From assembly GCA_900541285.1 (NCBI GenBank), contig UQJA01000009.1:1-31250 (forward strand): DNA of 31,250 bases, written 5' to 3'. A program made the position numbers and the translations under genes. Shown piece by piece: positions 22,848 through 30,831 of the stretch; the first letter of the stretch is position 1; each line of letters begins with the position of its first letter. The stretch comes from an uncultured Collinsella sp. (lineage in GTDB: Bacteria; Actinomycetota; Coriobacteriia; Coriobacteriales; Coriobacteriaceae). Below the pieces are notes generated by a model. The model made no database searches, was not told the DNA's origin, and worked only from the letters and a program-made list of their open reading frames with translations.

Positions 22848-23687
22848 TTATTCGCCCGGGTTGATATTCGCGTAGAACTCCGCCCCATCATCGAGCCGCA
22901 GGATGCCCACGCGGCCAAACTCGGAGCCGGTGGCGGCGGCGCAATCGATATCGATGCGATCGGGCACACCAGCGGTATCCTCGCCACCCAGGCGCACAAT
23001 CTGCCCGCGGCCCGACTCCTCATCGAGCCCTGCCAGGCCGCCAACCTCGCAATAGCGCCCAAGCGATACCGTGGGCGTGTGACCGCTCACCACGACCGGG
23101 CCCTTGCCCTCGGCAGAAAGCAGCCCGGTCGGCACATCCCAATAGCCGTGACGAATCCATAGCAGGTAATCGGACGACTGCACCGCGAGCATCTGCTGCA
23201 GCAGCTCGCGATCGGCACCCACCGCTCCGACGCCATCGGCACAATCGACGCCATGCTCAAGCAAAAACGCACGCGCCGCCTTCATCTCGATTCCAGCATG
23301 TACCAGCAGATACGGGCGCTCCTCGGTCTCGACCACTGCGTAGAGCGGCAGCGCGGCCATCCATCGCACGAGCTCCTCGTATGCCTCAAATTCCATGTCG
23401 TTGAGCTGCTCGCGCGTCGTCCAGCCACCGTTGATATCCCAGGTCTCGGCATCGAGCGGATCCTGGCCAATGATGGCATCGAGCATAATCTGCTCGTGAT
23501 TGCCCTTGAGCACGCGGGCGTTGGGCAGCGAGCGCACGAGCTTAATAACGCCGACCGGATCGGGCCCGCGATCGATCATGTCGCCCAGCACGTACAGCGT
23601 GTCGTCGGACGTCAACGAGATCTTAGACAGGGCCTCGTCAAGCGCACGCACGTGCCCGTGAGCATCAGATGTCACATAGATCGCCAT
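22848..23687 (-). CDS. Calcineurin-like metallophosphoesterase (PrpE/ApaH-type)
   Basis: The 279-residue protein shows the metal-binding motifs of PPP-type phosphatases in order: DAHGH at 8-12, GDMIDRG at 35-41, GNHE at 62-65, VHAGIE at 129-134 and SGHTP at 201-205. Relatives act on phosphoproteins or on dinucleoside polyphosphates. The sequence alone does not separate these. The ATG at 23687 has AAGGAG 10 bases upstream. It stands alone; a TTCAA-C-TTGAA palindrome at about 23740-23750 lies in its upstream region and might be a regulator site. Confidence 0.9.
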   Translation of the reverse strand: MAIYVTSDAHGHVRALDEALSKISLTSDDTLYVLGDMIDRGPDPVGVIKLVRSLPNARVLKGNHEQIMLDAIIGQDPLDAETWDINGGWTTREQLNDMEFEAYEELVRWMAALPLYAVVETEERPYLLVHAGIEMKAARAFLLEHGVDCADGVGAVGADRELLQQMLAVQSSDYLLWIRHGYWDVPTGLLSAEGKGPVVVSGHTPTVSLGRYCEVGGLAGLDEESGRGQIVRLGGEDTAGVPDRIDIDCAAATGSEFGRVGILRLDDGAEFYANINPGE

Positions 23688-24012
23688 GGTACGCCTCTCC
23701 TTGCATTGCGGCCGAAGCCCGGTACCGCAACTAAAACTTCAAGTTGAACTTAAACGTTACCCATTGTACTCCGTTGCAATAAAGCTGGAAAGGGCCACGC
23801 GTCGCCAACGGTCGTTAGCGCCCATGCGCCCACGCGCGCCGTTCACGGTGCATCGCCGGCAGCTGCTCCCCGACCAGCGTCGCACACGCCGCAGCCTCGT
23901 GTCGAAAATGCGCACGCCCGCAATCCGCCCCCATAAACCCACCACCTTTGGGTACAAATAACCGCAGACAACTGACCGTGCCACGCCAACCACCCAGGAG
24001 CGGACACTATCC
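23688..24012. other. Divergent intergenic region, no gene seen
   Basis: It separates the minus-strand phosphatase from the plus-strand antiporter. Apart from the short TTCAA-C-TTGAA palindrome near 23740-23750, I see no repeat, RNA or credible small gene in it. Confidence 0.5.
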
Positions 24013-25611
24013 ATGAACCAGATACTTCTCTTTATCGGCCTCGTCATCATTCTGTGCCTGACCATCAAACCCGTCGGCAAAAAGCTCCCCTTCCCCACCC
24101 TGCTCATCTTTATCGCGCTCGGCATGCTGCTGGGCGTCAACGGGCCGGCACACATCGACTTTAGCGACTACGCGCTCACCGAAACCGTCTGCAGCACGGC
24201 GCTGCTGTTCATCATGTTCTACGGCGGTTTTAACACCAACATCGACCGCGCCAAGCCCGTCGCCGCGCCCGCGGTACTGCTGAGCACGCTCGGCGTTATC
24301 GCCACCGCCGGCATCACCGGCGCGTTTGCGCACTTCGCGCTGGGCTTCGATTGGATCGGCGGGCCTGCTACTGGGCTCGGTCGTGGCATCGACCGACGCG
24401 GCCAGCGTCTTTAGCGTGCTGCGCGAGCACAACCTATCGCTAAAGGACGGCACCGACTCGCTGCTCGAGGTGGAATCGGGCTCCAACGACCCCGTCGCCT
24501 ACATGCTCACCGCGGTACTCGCCACTCTCGCGGCCGGCGGCGACATCAACATTCCCGCACTGCTGGCCAAGCAGATTATCCTGGGCGCGGGCCTGGGCCT
24601 TGCCATCGGCTGGGGGGCCGCCTGATTGAACGCGCGCACGCAACGGCCGAGGGCGCTCAGACCATCTTTTTGTTCGCCGTGGCCATCGTCGCCTACGCGC
24701 TGCCGAGCTACCTGGGGGGCAACGGATTTTTGGCCGTGTACCTGGCTGGCATTGTGCTGGGTGCGAGCGACATCACCGGCAAGGTCGAGATGGCGCACTT
24801 CTTTGACACCCTCACCGAGATGGCCGAGATGACGATCTTCTTCTTGCTCGGCCTGCTCGTAACGCCCGCACGCCTGCCGCAGATGCTGCTGCCGGGCCTG
24901 GCGCTCATGGCGTTTATGCTTTTCGTGAGCCGTCCCATCGCCGTCGGCGTGCTCCTGGCGCCCTTTAAGACGAACCCCCGCCAGGTCGCGCTCGTAAGCT
25001 GGGCGGGCCTGCGCGGAGCAGCTTCGGTCGTCTTTAGCCTCTTTGCCGTGGTGGCCGGCGTTCCCGGCGGACACGACCTGTTTGACCTGGTATTTGTGAT
25101 TGCCGTGTCGAGCATTGTGGTGCAGGGCTCGCTGCTGCCGGCGGTGGCGAAGAAGCTCGATATGATCGATGCGACCGGCGACGTGCGCCGCACCTTTAAC
25201 GACTACCGCGACGAGGACGGCATGTCGTTCGTCAAGCTCAAGGTAGGCGCTGGACATCCGTTTGCTGGTCGCTCGCTCGCGGACATTGGCAGCGCCACGG
25301 ATATGCTGGTGGTCTTGGTGCTGCGCGACGGTGCGCACCCGGTGCTGCCCAACGGCGATACCGTAATTGAGGAAGGCGACCTGCTGGTTATGGCCGCTCC
25401 GACGTTTGAAGAGCGTGCCGAGGTTACGCTGCGTGAGGTCACCGTGACGCCCCACGGTCGCCTGGCCGGCCAGCGCCTGCGCGATGTGCCGCAAGGCAAG
25501 CATCCGTTTATTGTGGTGATGCTCAAGCGCGAAGGCCAGACGATCATTCCCGATGGCAACACCCTAATATACGCCGGCGACGAAGCCGTCATCGCCACAC
25601 TGGCGTCGTAG
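24013..25611 (+). pseudogene. Cation/proton antiporter NhaP2/CvrA-like, two frameshifts
   Basis: Pieced together, this is a CPA1-type antiporter of about 532 residues. It starts MNQILLFIGLVIILCLTIKP and has the core AGLLLGSVVASTDAASVFSVL, ESGSNDPVAYMLT, GNGFLAVYLAGIVLG and LRGAASVVFSL. It ends with two TrkA-C-like domains (SFVKLKVGAGHPFAGRSLAD and TPHGRLAGQRLRDVPQGKHP). It would exchange K+ or Na+ for protons. The frame shifts by one extra base between 24353 and 24364. It shifts back by one missing base in the G6 run at 24612-24617, where LAIGWG should lead into RLIERAHATAEGAQTIF. Conserved residues on both sides of each break are intact, so decay is recent or the breaks are base-call errors. 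Confidence 0.88.
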
Positions 25612-25623
25612 CCATCCCCACCC

Positions 25624-25696
25624 ATAAGTTGCGGTGAAATAGGGATTGAATAGGCTTCTGAACAGCCATTTCAGTCCCTATTTCACCGCAAGTTAT
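25624..25696 (+). repeat. Long hairpin TTGCGGTGAAATAGGGA
   Basis: TTGCGGTGAAATAGGGA (25629-25645) pairs with TCCCTATTTCACCGCAA (25674-25690). The stem continues inward through TGAA/TTCA and GGC/GCC with few mismatches, giving about 27 bp. ATAA/TTAT extend it outside. It lies between the antiporter and the convergent small acidic gene and may terminate both. Confidence 0.8.
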
Positions 25697-25726
25697 TAAG
25701 GGGATGGGGTTGAAGTTCAATCGCGG

Positions 25727-25948
25727 CTACCAGTCCTCGTCCGTGTCATAACCGTCGCCCTCATCGTCGACGGCAAAGTCTCGGAGGTCGAGGCCTTCGC
25801 GTTCGGCTCGAGCTAGGAGTTCTTGGGGCGACTCATCCTCGATATCCACTACGTCGAGCATGGCGGCCGGAAAGCCCACGCCCGCCGCACTCCCCGCGCG
25901 GTCGAGCAGGCTCTCGCGCAGCCGATCTGCATCAACTTCGATCTTCAT
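25727..25948 (-). CDS. Small acidic protein, unknown
   Basis: I do not recognise this 73-residue protein. From the ATG at 25948 (TAGGAAG about 9 bases upstream) it starts MKIEVDADRLRESLLDRAGS and ends DDEGDGYDTDEDW, a strongly acidic tail. No signal peptide or membrane span is present. An in-frame ATG at 26038 would add 30 residues but has no ribosome binding site. It is divergent from the MazG-like gene, with about 115 bases between; no functional link is evident. Confidence 0.65.
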   Translation of the reverse strand: MKIEVDADRLRESLLDRAGSAAGVGFPAAMLDVVDIEDESPQELLARAEREGLDLRDFAVDDEGDGYDTDEDW

Positions 25949-26047
25949 GGTGAAACTTCCTACCGACCAATCGCGACCGAAAAACCGCACGCCCCAAATG
26001 ATGTGCAATAAATCCCAGATACGGCCATAATAAAACAATGAACATCA

Positions 26048-26055
26048 GGGGGGGG
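26048..26055 (+). promoter_or_regulatory. G8 tract forming the ribosome binding site of the MazG-like gene
   Basis: Eight Gs, preceded by CA, end 9 bases before the ATG at 26065 and form the only Shine-Dalgarno-like sequence. A weak promoter, GTGCAA then CATAAT (26026-26031), lies upstream. Homopolymeric G tracts of this length are prone to slippage and could change expression. Confidence 0.5.
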
Positions 26056-26064
26056 TTACGGACG

Positions 26065-26421
26065 ATGGATAAGCTCGATGCCATGGCGGAACAAGTCAGG
26101 GACTTTTGTGATGCACGCGACTGGCGCAAATATCACACGCCAAAAGAGCTTGCCATCGGCATGGCAACTGAGTCCTCCGAGCTCCTTCAACTCTTTCGTT
26201 TTATGAGCGACGAACGCATTGCAGAAATGTTCGAAGAAACCGAGCAACGCCAAGCCATCGAAGACGAAGTCGCCGACACGCTCCTTTTCCTTCTGCGTTT
26301 CGCAGATTTAAATGAAATCGACCTACCAGCGGCGCTTTCGTCCAAGCTCAAACGCAATGGCGAGCGCTACCCCGTCGATGCATCATCTGACGAATACAGA
26401 AATGCGGACCACCATGAGTAA
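26065..26421 (+). CDS. MazG-like nucleotide pyrophosphohydrolase
   Basis: This 118-residue protein has the all-alpha NTP-pyrophosphatase fold of the MazG/DCTPP1 group. The metal-binding acidic pattern is present as E36-SS-E39 (ATESSELLQLF) and E68-VA-D71 (IEDEVADTLLFLLRFAD). Known members hydrolyse dNTPs or modified nucleotides to monophosphates and PPi. The ATG at 26065 follows a G8 tract. Its stop overlaps the start of the next gene by 8 bases (ATGAGTAA), so the two are translationally coupled. The sequence looks less GC-rich than the flanking core genes, a sign of transfer. In this setting it may sanitise or deplete nucleotides alongside the nuclease-helicase. Confidence 0.88.
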   Translation: MDKLDAMAEQVRDFCDARDWRKYHTPKELAIGMATESSELLQLFRFMSDERIAEMFEETEQRQAIEDEVADTLLFLLRFADLNEIDLPAALSSKLKRNGERYPVDASSDEYRNADHHE

Positions 26422-28156
26422 CGAGTTCGCCCTTCGGCAATACACGCTCCCCCTGCCCCAGCCCTTCGAGACAAGCGAATCGCTGCAGGACTTTGGCACG
26501 CCAAAGCCAGGGTCGCACCACGACGAAAGCTGGCCTGTTCTCTACATCCTGACCAACAGCAAAAACAAAACGGCGTACATCGGTCAAACGACCAATTATC
26601 GACGCCGCATGAAGCAACACGCCGCAAACGTGGACAAAGACTTCGACCGGACCCTTCTGATTGACAATCCCACCTTCAACCAATCCGCAACGTTCGAGTT
26701 CGAGAATCGACTTATTGAACTGTTCTGCGCCGATGAAAAATACCAAGTCACCAATGCCAACAATGGCTATGCCCAATTCGATTACTTTGAGCTGCCTCAG
26801 TACCGCCAGAAGTTCCGAACGCTATGGACAAAACTACGCGAAGAAAACTATGCGATTCACCCCATCGAAGAGCTCGAGAACACTGACCTGTTCAAATTCT
26901 CGCCCTTCAAAACGCTCACGCCCGATCAATACGAAACGATTGAGGCGATTTACAGGCGGCTCGAGCAAGAGCATGAAGACATTAAACACGGCGGTCCCAA
27001 GAAAGAACGCGTAACCGTCGTGAACGGCGCGCCAGGAACAGGCAAAACAATCCTCGCCATCAGTCTCATGTTCAAAATCAAAAATGAGCCGAACCTTTCC
27101 GGTCTGCGGGTCGGCTTCGTGACGCCCATGGAGTCTCTGAGCAAGACGCTCAAAAAACTCACGCACTTCCTCCCCGGGTTAAAGCCCGGCGACATCCTGA
27201 GCCCCAGCGACGTCACAAAAAACGATCGGTATGACATCTTGCTTGTCGACGAGGCGCACCGGCTGGGAAACTACTTGACCGCCGGCGCCGGCATCGGAGC
27301 TTTCTACAACACATGCGAACGACTCAACTTGCCGCGCACGAGTAACCAGGTGGATTGGATTTTCAAATGCTGCGACAAGGCGTACCTGTTCTATGACCCC
27401 AAACAGCAAGTCCGCGCATCGGGACTCAACCGAGATGGCCTTGAGCAGCGACTCAACCAACTCGAAGAAGCGGGCATTGAAACTGAAGAGTTCAGCCTAA
27501 GCACACAAATGCGCGTACGCGGTGGTGACGAATACCTCGATTTTGTCTATGACTTACTCGACAACAAGGCGTACATGCATACCGGCATGAAGTTCAACGA
27601 ACTCTTTTCATCGGAGCCTTACGATTCGCGAGCCGGGGATCCGGACAACGATATCCCCAGATACCAGTTTGGAATCGTCGACCGATTTGAGGATTTCTGT
27701 TCCCTACAGCAAGCCAAGGATGAAGAAGTTGGTCTATCCCGCATGACGGCAGGCTTTGCGTGGAAGTGGGAAACGAAGAAACACAAAGACGCGTTCGACA
27801 TCGTCATTGAGGGTATCCCTAAACGCTGGAACTCGAGTCAAAAGGATTGGGTTAACTCCCCCAACGCCGTCAACGAGGTTGGATGCATCCACACGGTGCA
27901 GGGCTACGACCTCAATTACGGATTCGTAATTCTGGGGCCAGACATTTACTACGACACCGATAAAGAAGCTGTCTGCGTTAACAAAGCGAATTTCAAAGAT
28001 GCCGTCGCAAAGAAAAAGGCAAGCGACGATGACCTGCGAAAGATCATCGTCAACGCCTACTACGTTCTCATGACGCGCGGCATGCTGGGAACGTTTCTTT
28101 ATGTATGCGACCCGGCGCTCAAGGAGTATTTGTCACGGTACATCCCGGTGATATAG
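26414..28156 (+). CDS. GIY-YIG nuclease fused to DUF2075 (Schlafen-group-3-like) helicase
   Basis: This 580-residue fusion has a GIY-YIG nuclease domain at about 38-125. LYIL (43-46) and YIG (55-57) are its strands, with R63-R65, E97 in FENRLIELF and N116-N117 as likely active-site residues. The DUF2075 P-loop ATPase follows, with Walker A GAPGTGKT at 205-212, Walker B LLVDEAHRL at 276-284, QMRVRGGDEY at 365-374, HTVQGYD at 493-499 and AYYVLMTRG at 548-556. The helicase motifs look complete. It is probably a nucleic-acid-driven ATPase that positions a nuclease. The start at 26414 overlaps the MazG-like gene; it lacks a strong ribosome binding site and fits coupling. The region looks less GC-rich than its neighbours. 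A defence role is inferred, not shown. Confidence 0.9.
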   Translation: MSNEFALRQYTLPLPQPFETSESLQDFGTPKPGSHHDESWPVLYILTNSKNKTAYIGQTTNYRRRMKQHAANVDKDFDRTLLIDNPTFNQSATFEFENRLIELFCADEKYQVTNANNGYAQFDYFELPQYRQKFRTLWTKLREENYAIHPIEELENTDLFKFSPFKTLTPDQYETIEAIYRRLEQEHEDIKHGGPKKERVTVVNGAPGTGKTILAISLMFKIKNEPNLSGLRVGFVTPMESLSKTLKKLTHFLPGLKPGDILSPSDVTKNDRYDILLVDEAHRLGNYLTAGAGIGAFYNTCERLNLPRTSNQVDWIFKCCDKAYLFYDPKQQVRASGLNRDGLEQRLNQLEEAGIETEEFSLSTQMRVRGGDEYLDFVYDLLDNKAYMHTGMKFNELFSSEPYDSRAGDPDNDIPRYQFGIVDRFEDFCSLQQAKDEEVGLSRMTAGFAWKWETKKHKDAFDIVIEGIPKRWNSSQKDWVNSPNAVNEVGCIHTVQGYDLNYGFVILGPDIYYDTDKEAVCVNKANFKDAVAKKKASDDDLRKIIVNAYYVLMTRGMLGTFLYVCDPALKEYLSRYIPVI

Positions 28157-28295
28157 GCTAGCGCCAAGTCTTCCATGTAACCATCCTGTAAATCATAGCG
28201 GCGCACTCGAGTTTTACCGTGATGCGGTCGCACCTGGCGCTCCACTGTGCTAAAGTATCCCGAACGTTCAAACGACTACGAGGGGGAACTAGAAG

Positions 28296-29420
28296 ATGGC
28301 ACGTGTGCACAACTTCTCAGCTGGCCCGGCCGCACTGCCTACAAGTGTGCTCGCCGAGATCGCCGACGAGATGATGGACTACCGCGGTTGCGGTATGTCC
28401 GTGCTCGAGATGAGTCATCGATCTAGCATGTACCAGCAGATCATCAACGACGCTGAGGCAACTCTGCGCCGCCTGCTGAGCATCCCCAACAACTACCGCG
28501 TCCTGTTTTTGCAGGGCGGCGCCACGCTGCAGTTTGCGGGCATCCCCATGAACCTCATGCGCCGCGGCCGCGCCGGCTACATCGTGACCGGCAACTTTGC
28601 CAACAAGGCATACAAAGAAGCCGACAAGTACGGCGAGGCCGTGCTGCTCGCGAGCTCCGAGGACACCAACTTCGACCGCATCCCCGACATGGCCGACATC
28701 AACGCGCGCATTGCCGCCGAGGCCGCGAGCGACGGGCTCGACTACGTTTACATCTGCCAGAACAACACCATCTTTGGCACCATGTACCACGAGCTGCCCA
28801 ACTGTGGCGATGTGCCGCTGGTCGCCGATGTCTCGAGCTGCTTCCTGTCGCAGCCGCTCGACATTGAGCGCTACGGGCTTATTTACGCCGGCGCGCAGAA
28901 AAACGCCGGCGCTGCGGGCGTGACCGTGGTCATCGTGCGCGACGACCTCATCGCCGACGGCCCCGCCTTTGCGCAGACGCCGCAGTACATGGACCTTAAG
29001 ACCCAGGCCGCAAAGGACTCCATGCTCAACACGCCCAACACCTTTGGCATCTACGTGTGCGGCAAGGTGTTCCATTGGGTCGAGGAGACCGGCGGACTTG
29101 CCGCCATGACCGAGCGCAACTGGGCCAAGGCCAACCTGCTCTATGAGCTGCTCGAGCACAGCGAGCTGTTCCATAGCACTACGCAGGCCGACAGCCGCTC
29201 CATCGCCAACGTCACCTTCCGCACCGGCGACGCCGAACTCGACGCGGCCTTTGTCGCAGGCGCGGCCGAGCACCAGATTCAAAACGTCAAGGGCCATCGC
29301 CTGGTGGGCGGCATGCGCGCCAGCGTCTACAACGCCGTAACCATGGAAGATGTGCAGGCACTGGCCTCGTACATGAAGGACTTCGAAGCGCAGCATAGTT
29401 TGAGTCCGCGATCTAACTAG
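28296..29420 (+). CDS. serC: Phosphoserine aminotransferase
   Basis: The 374-residue PLP enzyme converts 3-phosphohydroxypyruvate and glutamate to phosphoserine. The N-terminus HNFSAGPAALP is a family hallmark. EMSHRS at 38-43, FLQGGATLQF at 71-80 and the PLP lysine K202 in GAQKNAG follow. HRLVGGMRAS near the end binds substrate. The ATG at 28296 has GAGGGGG about 10 bases upstream. It is 70 bases ahead of serA on the same strand, so the pair forms a serine-synthesis operon; serB is not next to them. Confidence 0.97.
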   Translation: MARVHNFSAGPAALPTSVLAEIADEMMDYRGCGMSVLEMSHRSSMYQQIINDAEATLRRLLSIPNNYRVLFLQGGATLQFAGIPMNLMRRGRAGYIVTGNFANKAYKEADKYGEAVLLASSEDTNFDRIPDMADINARIAAEAASDGLDYVYICQNNTIFGTMYHELPNCGDVPLVADVSSCFLSQPLDIERYGLIYAGAQKNAGAAGVTVVIVRDDLIADGPAFAQTPQYMDLKTQAAKDSMLNTPNTFGIYVCGKVFHWVEETGGLAAMTERNWAKANLLYELLEHSELFHSTTQADSRSIANVTFRTGDAELDAAFVAGAAEHQIQNVKGHRLVGGMRASVYNAVTMEDVQALASYMKDFEAQHSLSPRSN

Positions 29421-29490
29421 CCCGCAACGCGCGGGCCGACCAGCCACTTCAAACCACCTGTTTAAACCAAACCTGCTAAGGAGTTTTTCC

Positions 29491-30654
29491 ATGCGTAAGA
29501 TTAAAACCATCGACGACATCACCAAGGACGGCAAAGTCGAGTTTGGCGAGGGCTACGAATTTGTGAGCACCGCCGAAGAGGCCGACGCCATCCTGATGCG
29601 CTCGACCGACCTGCACGGCTACGAGCTGCCCGAGGGCATCCGCGCCATCGCCCGCTGCGGCGCCGGCGTCAACAACATCCCCGTCGAGGAGTACGCCAAG
29701 AAGGGCGTCGTCGTCTTTAACTCCCCCGGCGCTAACAGCAACGCCGTTAAGGAGCTCGTCCTAGGCATGCTGGTGCTCTCGAGCCGCGGCGTGGTGCAAT
29801 CGATGAACTGGGTGCGCGACAACGCCGACGACCCCGAGATTCAGGTCGATGCCGAGAAGGCCAAGAAGGCCTTTGTGGGCCGCGAGCTCAAGGGCAAGCG
29901 CATCGGCGTCATCGGCCTGGGCAACGTGGGCTCCAAGGTCGCCAACGCCTGCGTCGACCTGGGCATGGACGTTTACGGCTACGACCCGTTCATTTCCGTC
30001 GAGCACGCGTGGGTGCTGAGCCGCGAGGTGCAGCGCGTGGGCACGCTCGAGGATCTCTGCCGCGGCTGCGACTACCTCACCGTACACGTGCCCAGCAAGG
30101 CCGACACCATCGGCATGATCAGCACCGAGCAGATTAACCTGCTGGCACCCGACGCCGTGCTCATCAACTACGCACGCGAAACCATCATTGACGAGGACGC
30201 CGTCGACGCTGCCCTGCGCGAGGGCAAGCTGAGCTGGTTTAGCTGCGACTTTGCCACGCCCAAGACCGTCAAGATGCCCAACACGTTTATCACCACGCAC
30301 TCGGGCGCCGGCACTGGCGAGGCCGAGGCCAACTGCGCCGATATGGCCATCAGCGAGCTCAAGGATTACCTGGAGAACGGCAACATCGCGCACAGCGTCA
30401 ACTACCCCGCCTGCAGCATGGGCAAGGCGCGCGCCGCGAGCCGCATCGCCTGCCTGCACGCCAACGTGCCCAACATGATCGGCCAGATCACAGCAATCCT
30501 GGCCAAGGACAACGCCAACGTGCAGCGTATGACCAACGAGTCCGTCGGCGAGAACGCCTACACCATGTTCGACACCGACGAGCACCTGGACAGCAGCACC
30601 ATCAAGGCACTCAAGCAGATTCCGTCGATGTATCGCGTTCGCGTGATCAAATAG
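29491..30654 (+). CDS. serA: D-3-phosphoglycerate dehydrogenase
   Basis: The 387-residue enzyme oxidises 3-phosphoglycerate with NAD+, the first step of serine synthesis. The NAD-binding motif GLGNVG is at 142-147. R229 in NYARETIIDEDA and H270 in TTHSGAG are the likely catalytic residues. A C-terminal ACT domain (about 316-387, starting ASRIACLHANVPNMIGQI) suggests allosteric control, usually by serine. This is the short form, without the extra ASB domain seen in mycobacteria. The ATG at 29491 has AAGGAG 7 bases upstream. Confidence 0.97.
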   Translation: MRKIKTIDDITKDGKVEFGEGYEFVSTAEEADAILMRSTDLHGYELPEGIRAIARCGAGVNNIPVEEYAKKGVVVFNSPGANSNAVKELVLGMLVLSSRGVVQSMNWVRDNADDPEIQVDAEKAKKAFVGRELKGKRIGVIGLGNVGSKVANACVDLGMDVYGYDPFISVEHAWVLSREVQRVGTLEDLCRGCDYLTVHVPSKADTIGMISTEQINLLAPDAVLINYARETIIDEDAVDAALREGKLSWFSCDFATPKTVKMPNTFITTHSGAGTGEAEANCADMAISELKDYLENGNIAHSVNYPACSMGKARAASRIACLHANVPNMIGQITAILAKDNANVQRMTNESVGENAYTMFDTDEHLDSSTIKALKQIPSMYRVRVIK

Positions 30655-30667
30655 CGCCGGCTGATCT

Positions 30668-30698
30668 GACGGGCAGCTCCCCATGTGGCCTGCCCGTC
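30668..30698 (+). terminator. Hairpin after serA
   Basis: GACGGGCAG pairs with CTGCCCGTC over a 13-base loop. It has no T-tract of its own and precedes the stronger terminator at 30717. Confidence 0.6.
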
Positions 30699-30716
30699 AC
30701 TGACATTGAATGCCCG

Positions 30717-30753
30717 CGGGGGCGCCTTTCGCACGAGAGGCGCCCCCGTTTTT
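30717..30753 (+). terminator. Terminator of serC-serA
   Basis: CGGGGGCGCCT and AGGCGCCCCCG form a perfect 11-bp stem over TTCGCACGAG, followed by five Ts. Confidence 0.92.
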
Positions 30754-30786
30754 GTGAGCGCTCCATTAAATGCACCGAGCCGCTTC

Positions 30787-30816
30787 TTGACATACAATTT
30801 GTATGTTGACCTAACT
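30787..30816 (+). promoter_or_regulatory. Promoter with palindromic operator before the M20 peptidase
   Basis: TTGACA at 30787-30792 is a perfect -35. TAACTA at 30812-30817 is a possible but poorly spaced -10 (19 bases). ACATACAA-T-TTGTATGT (30790-30806) is a perfect 17-bp palindrome overlapping the -35 and the spacer, as expected for a repressor site. Confidence 0.6.
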
Positions 30817-30831
30817 ATCTGTGAGGTGCCT

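Noticed and set aside
22652..23062. A 136-codon minus-strand frame overlapping the phosphatase gene end and the repeat cluster
   Set aside because: It is out of frame with the phosphatase and its upstream and downstream parts are palindromic repeats, so it is not a credible gene.
28317..30684. Long minus-strand frames opposite serC (405 codons) and serA (307 codons)
   Set aside because: They are rich in Val, His, Gly and Ala as expected for shadows of GC-rich genes. The plus-strand genes are fully supported.
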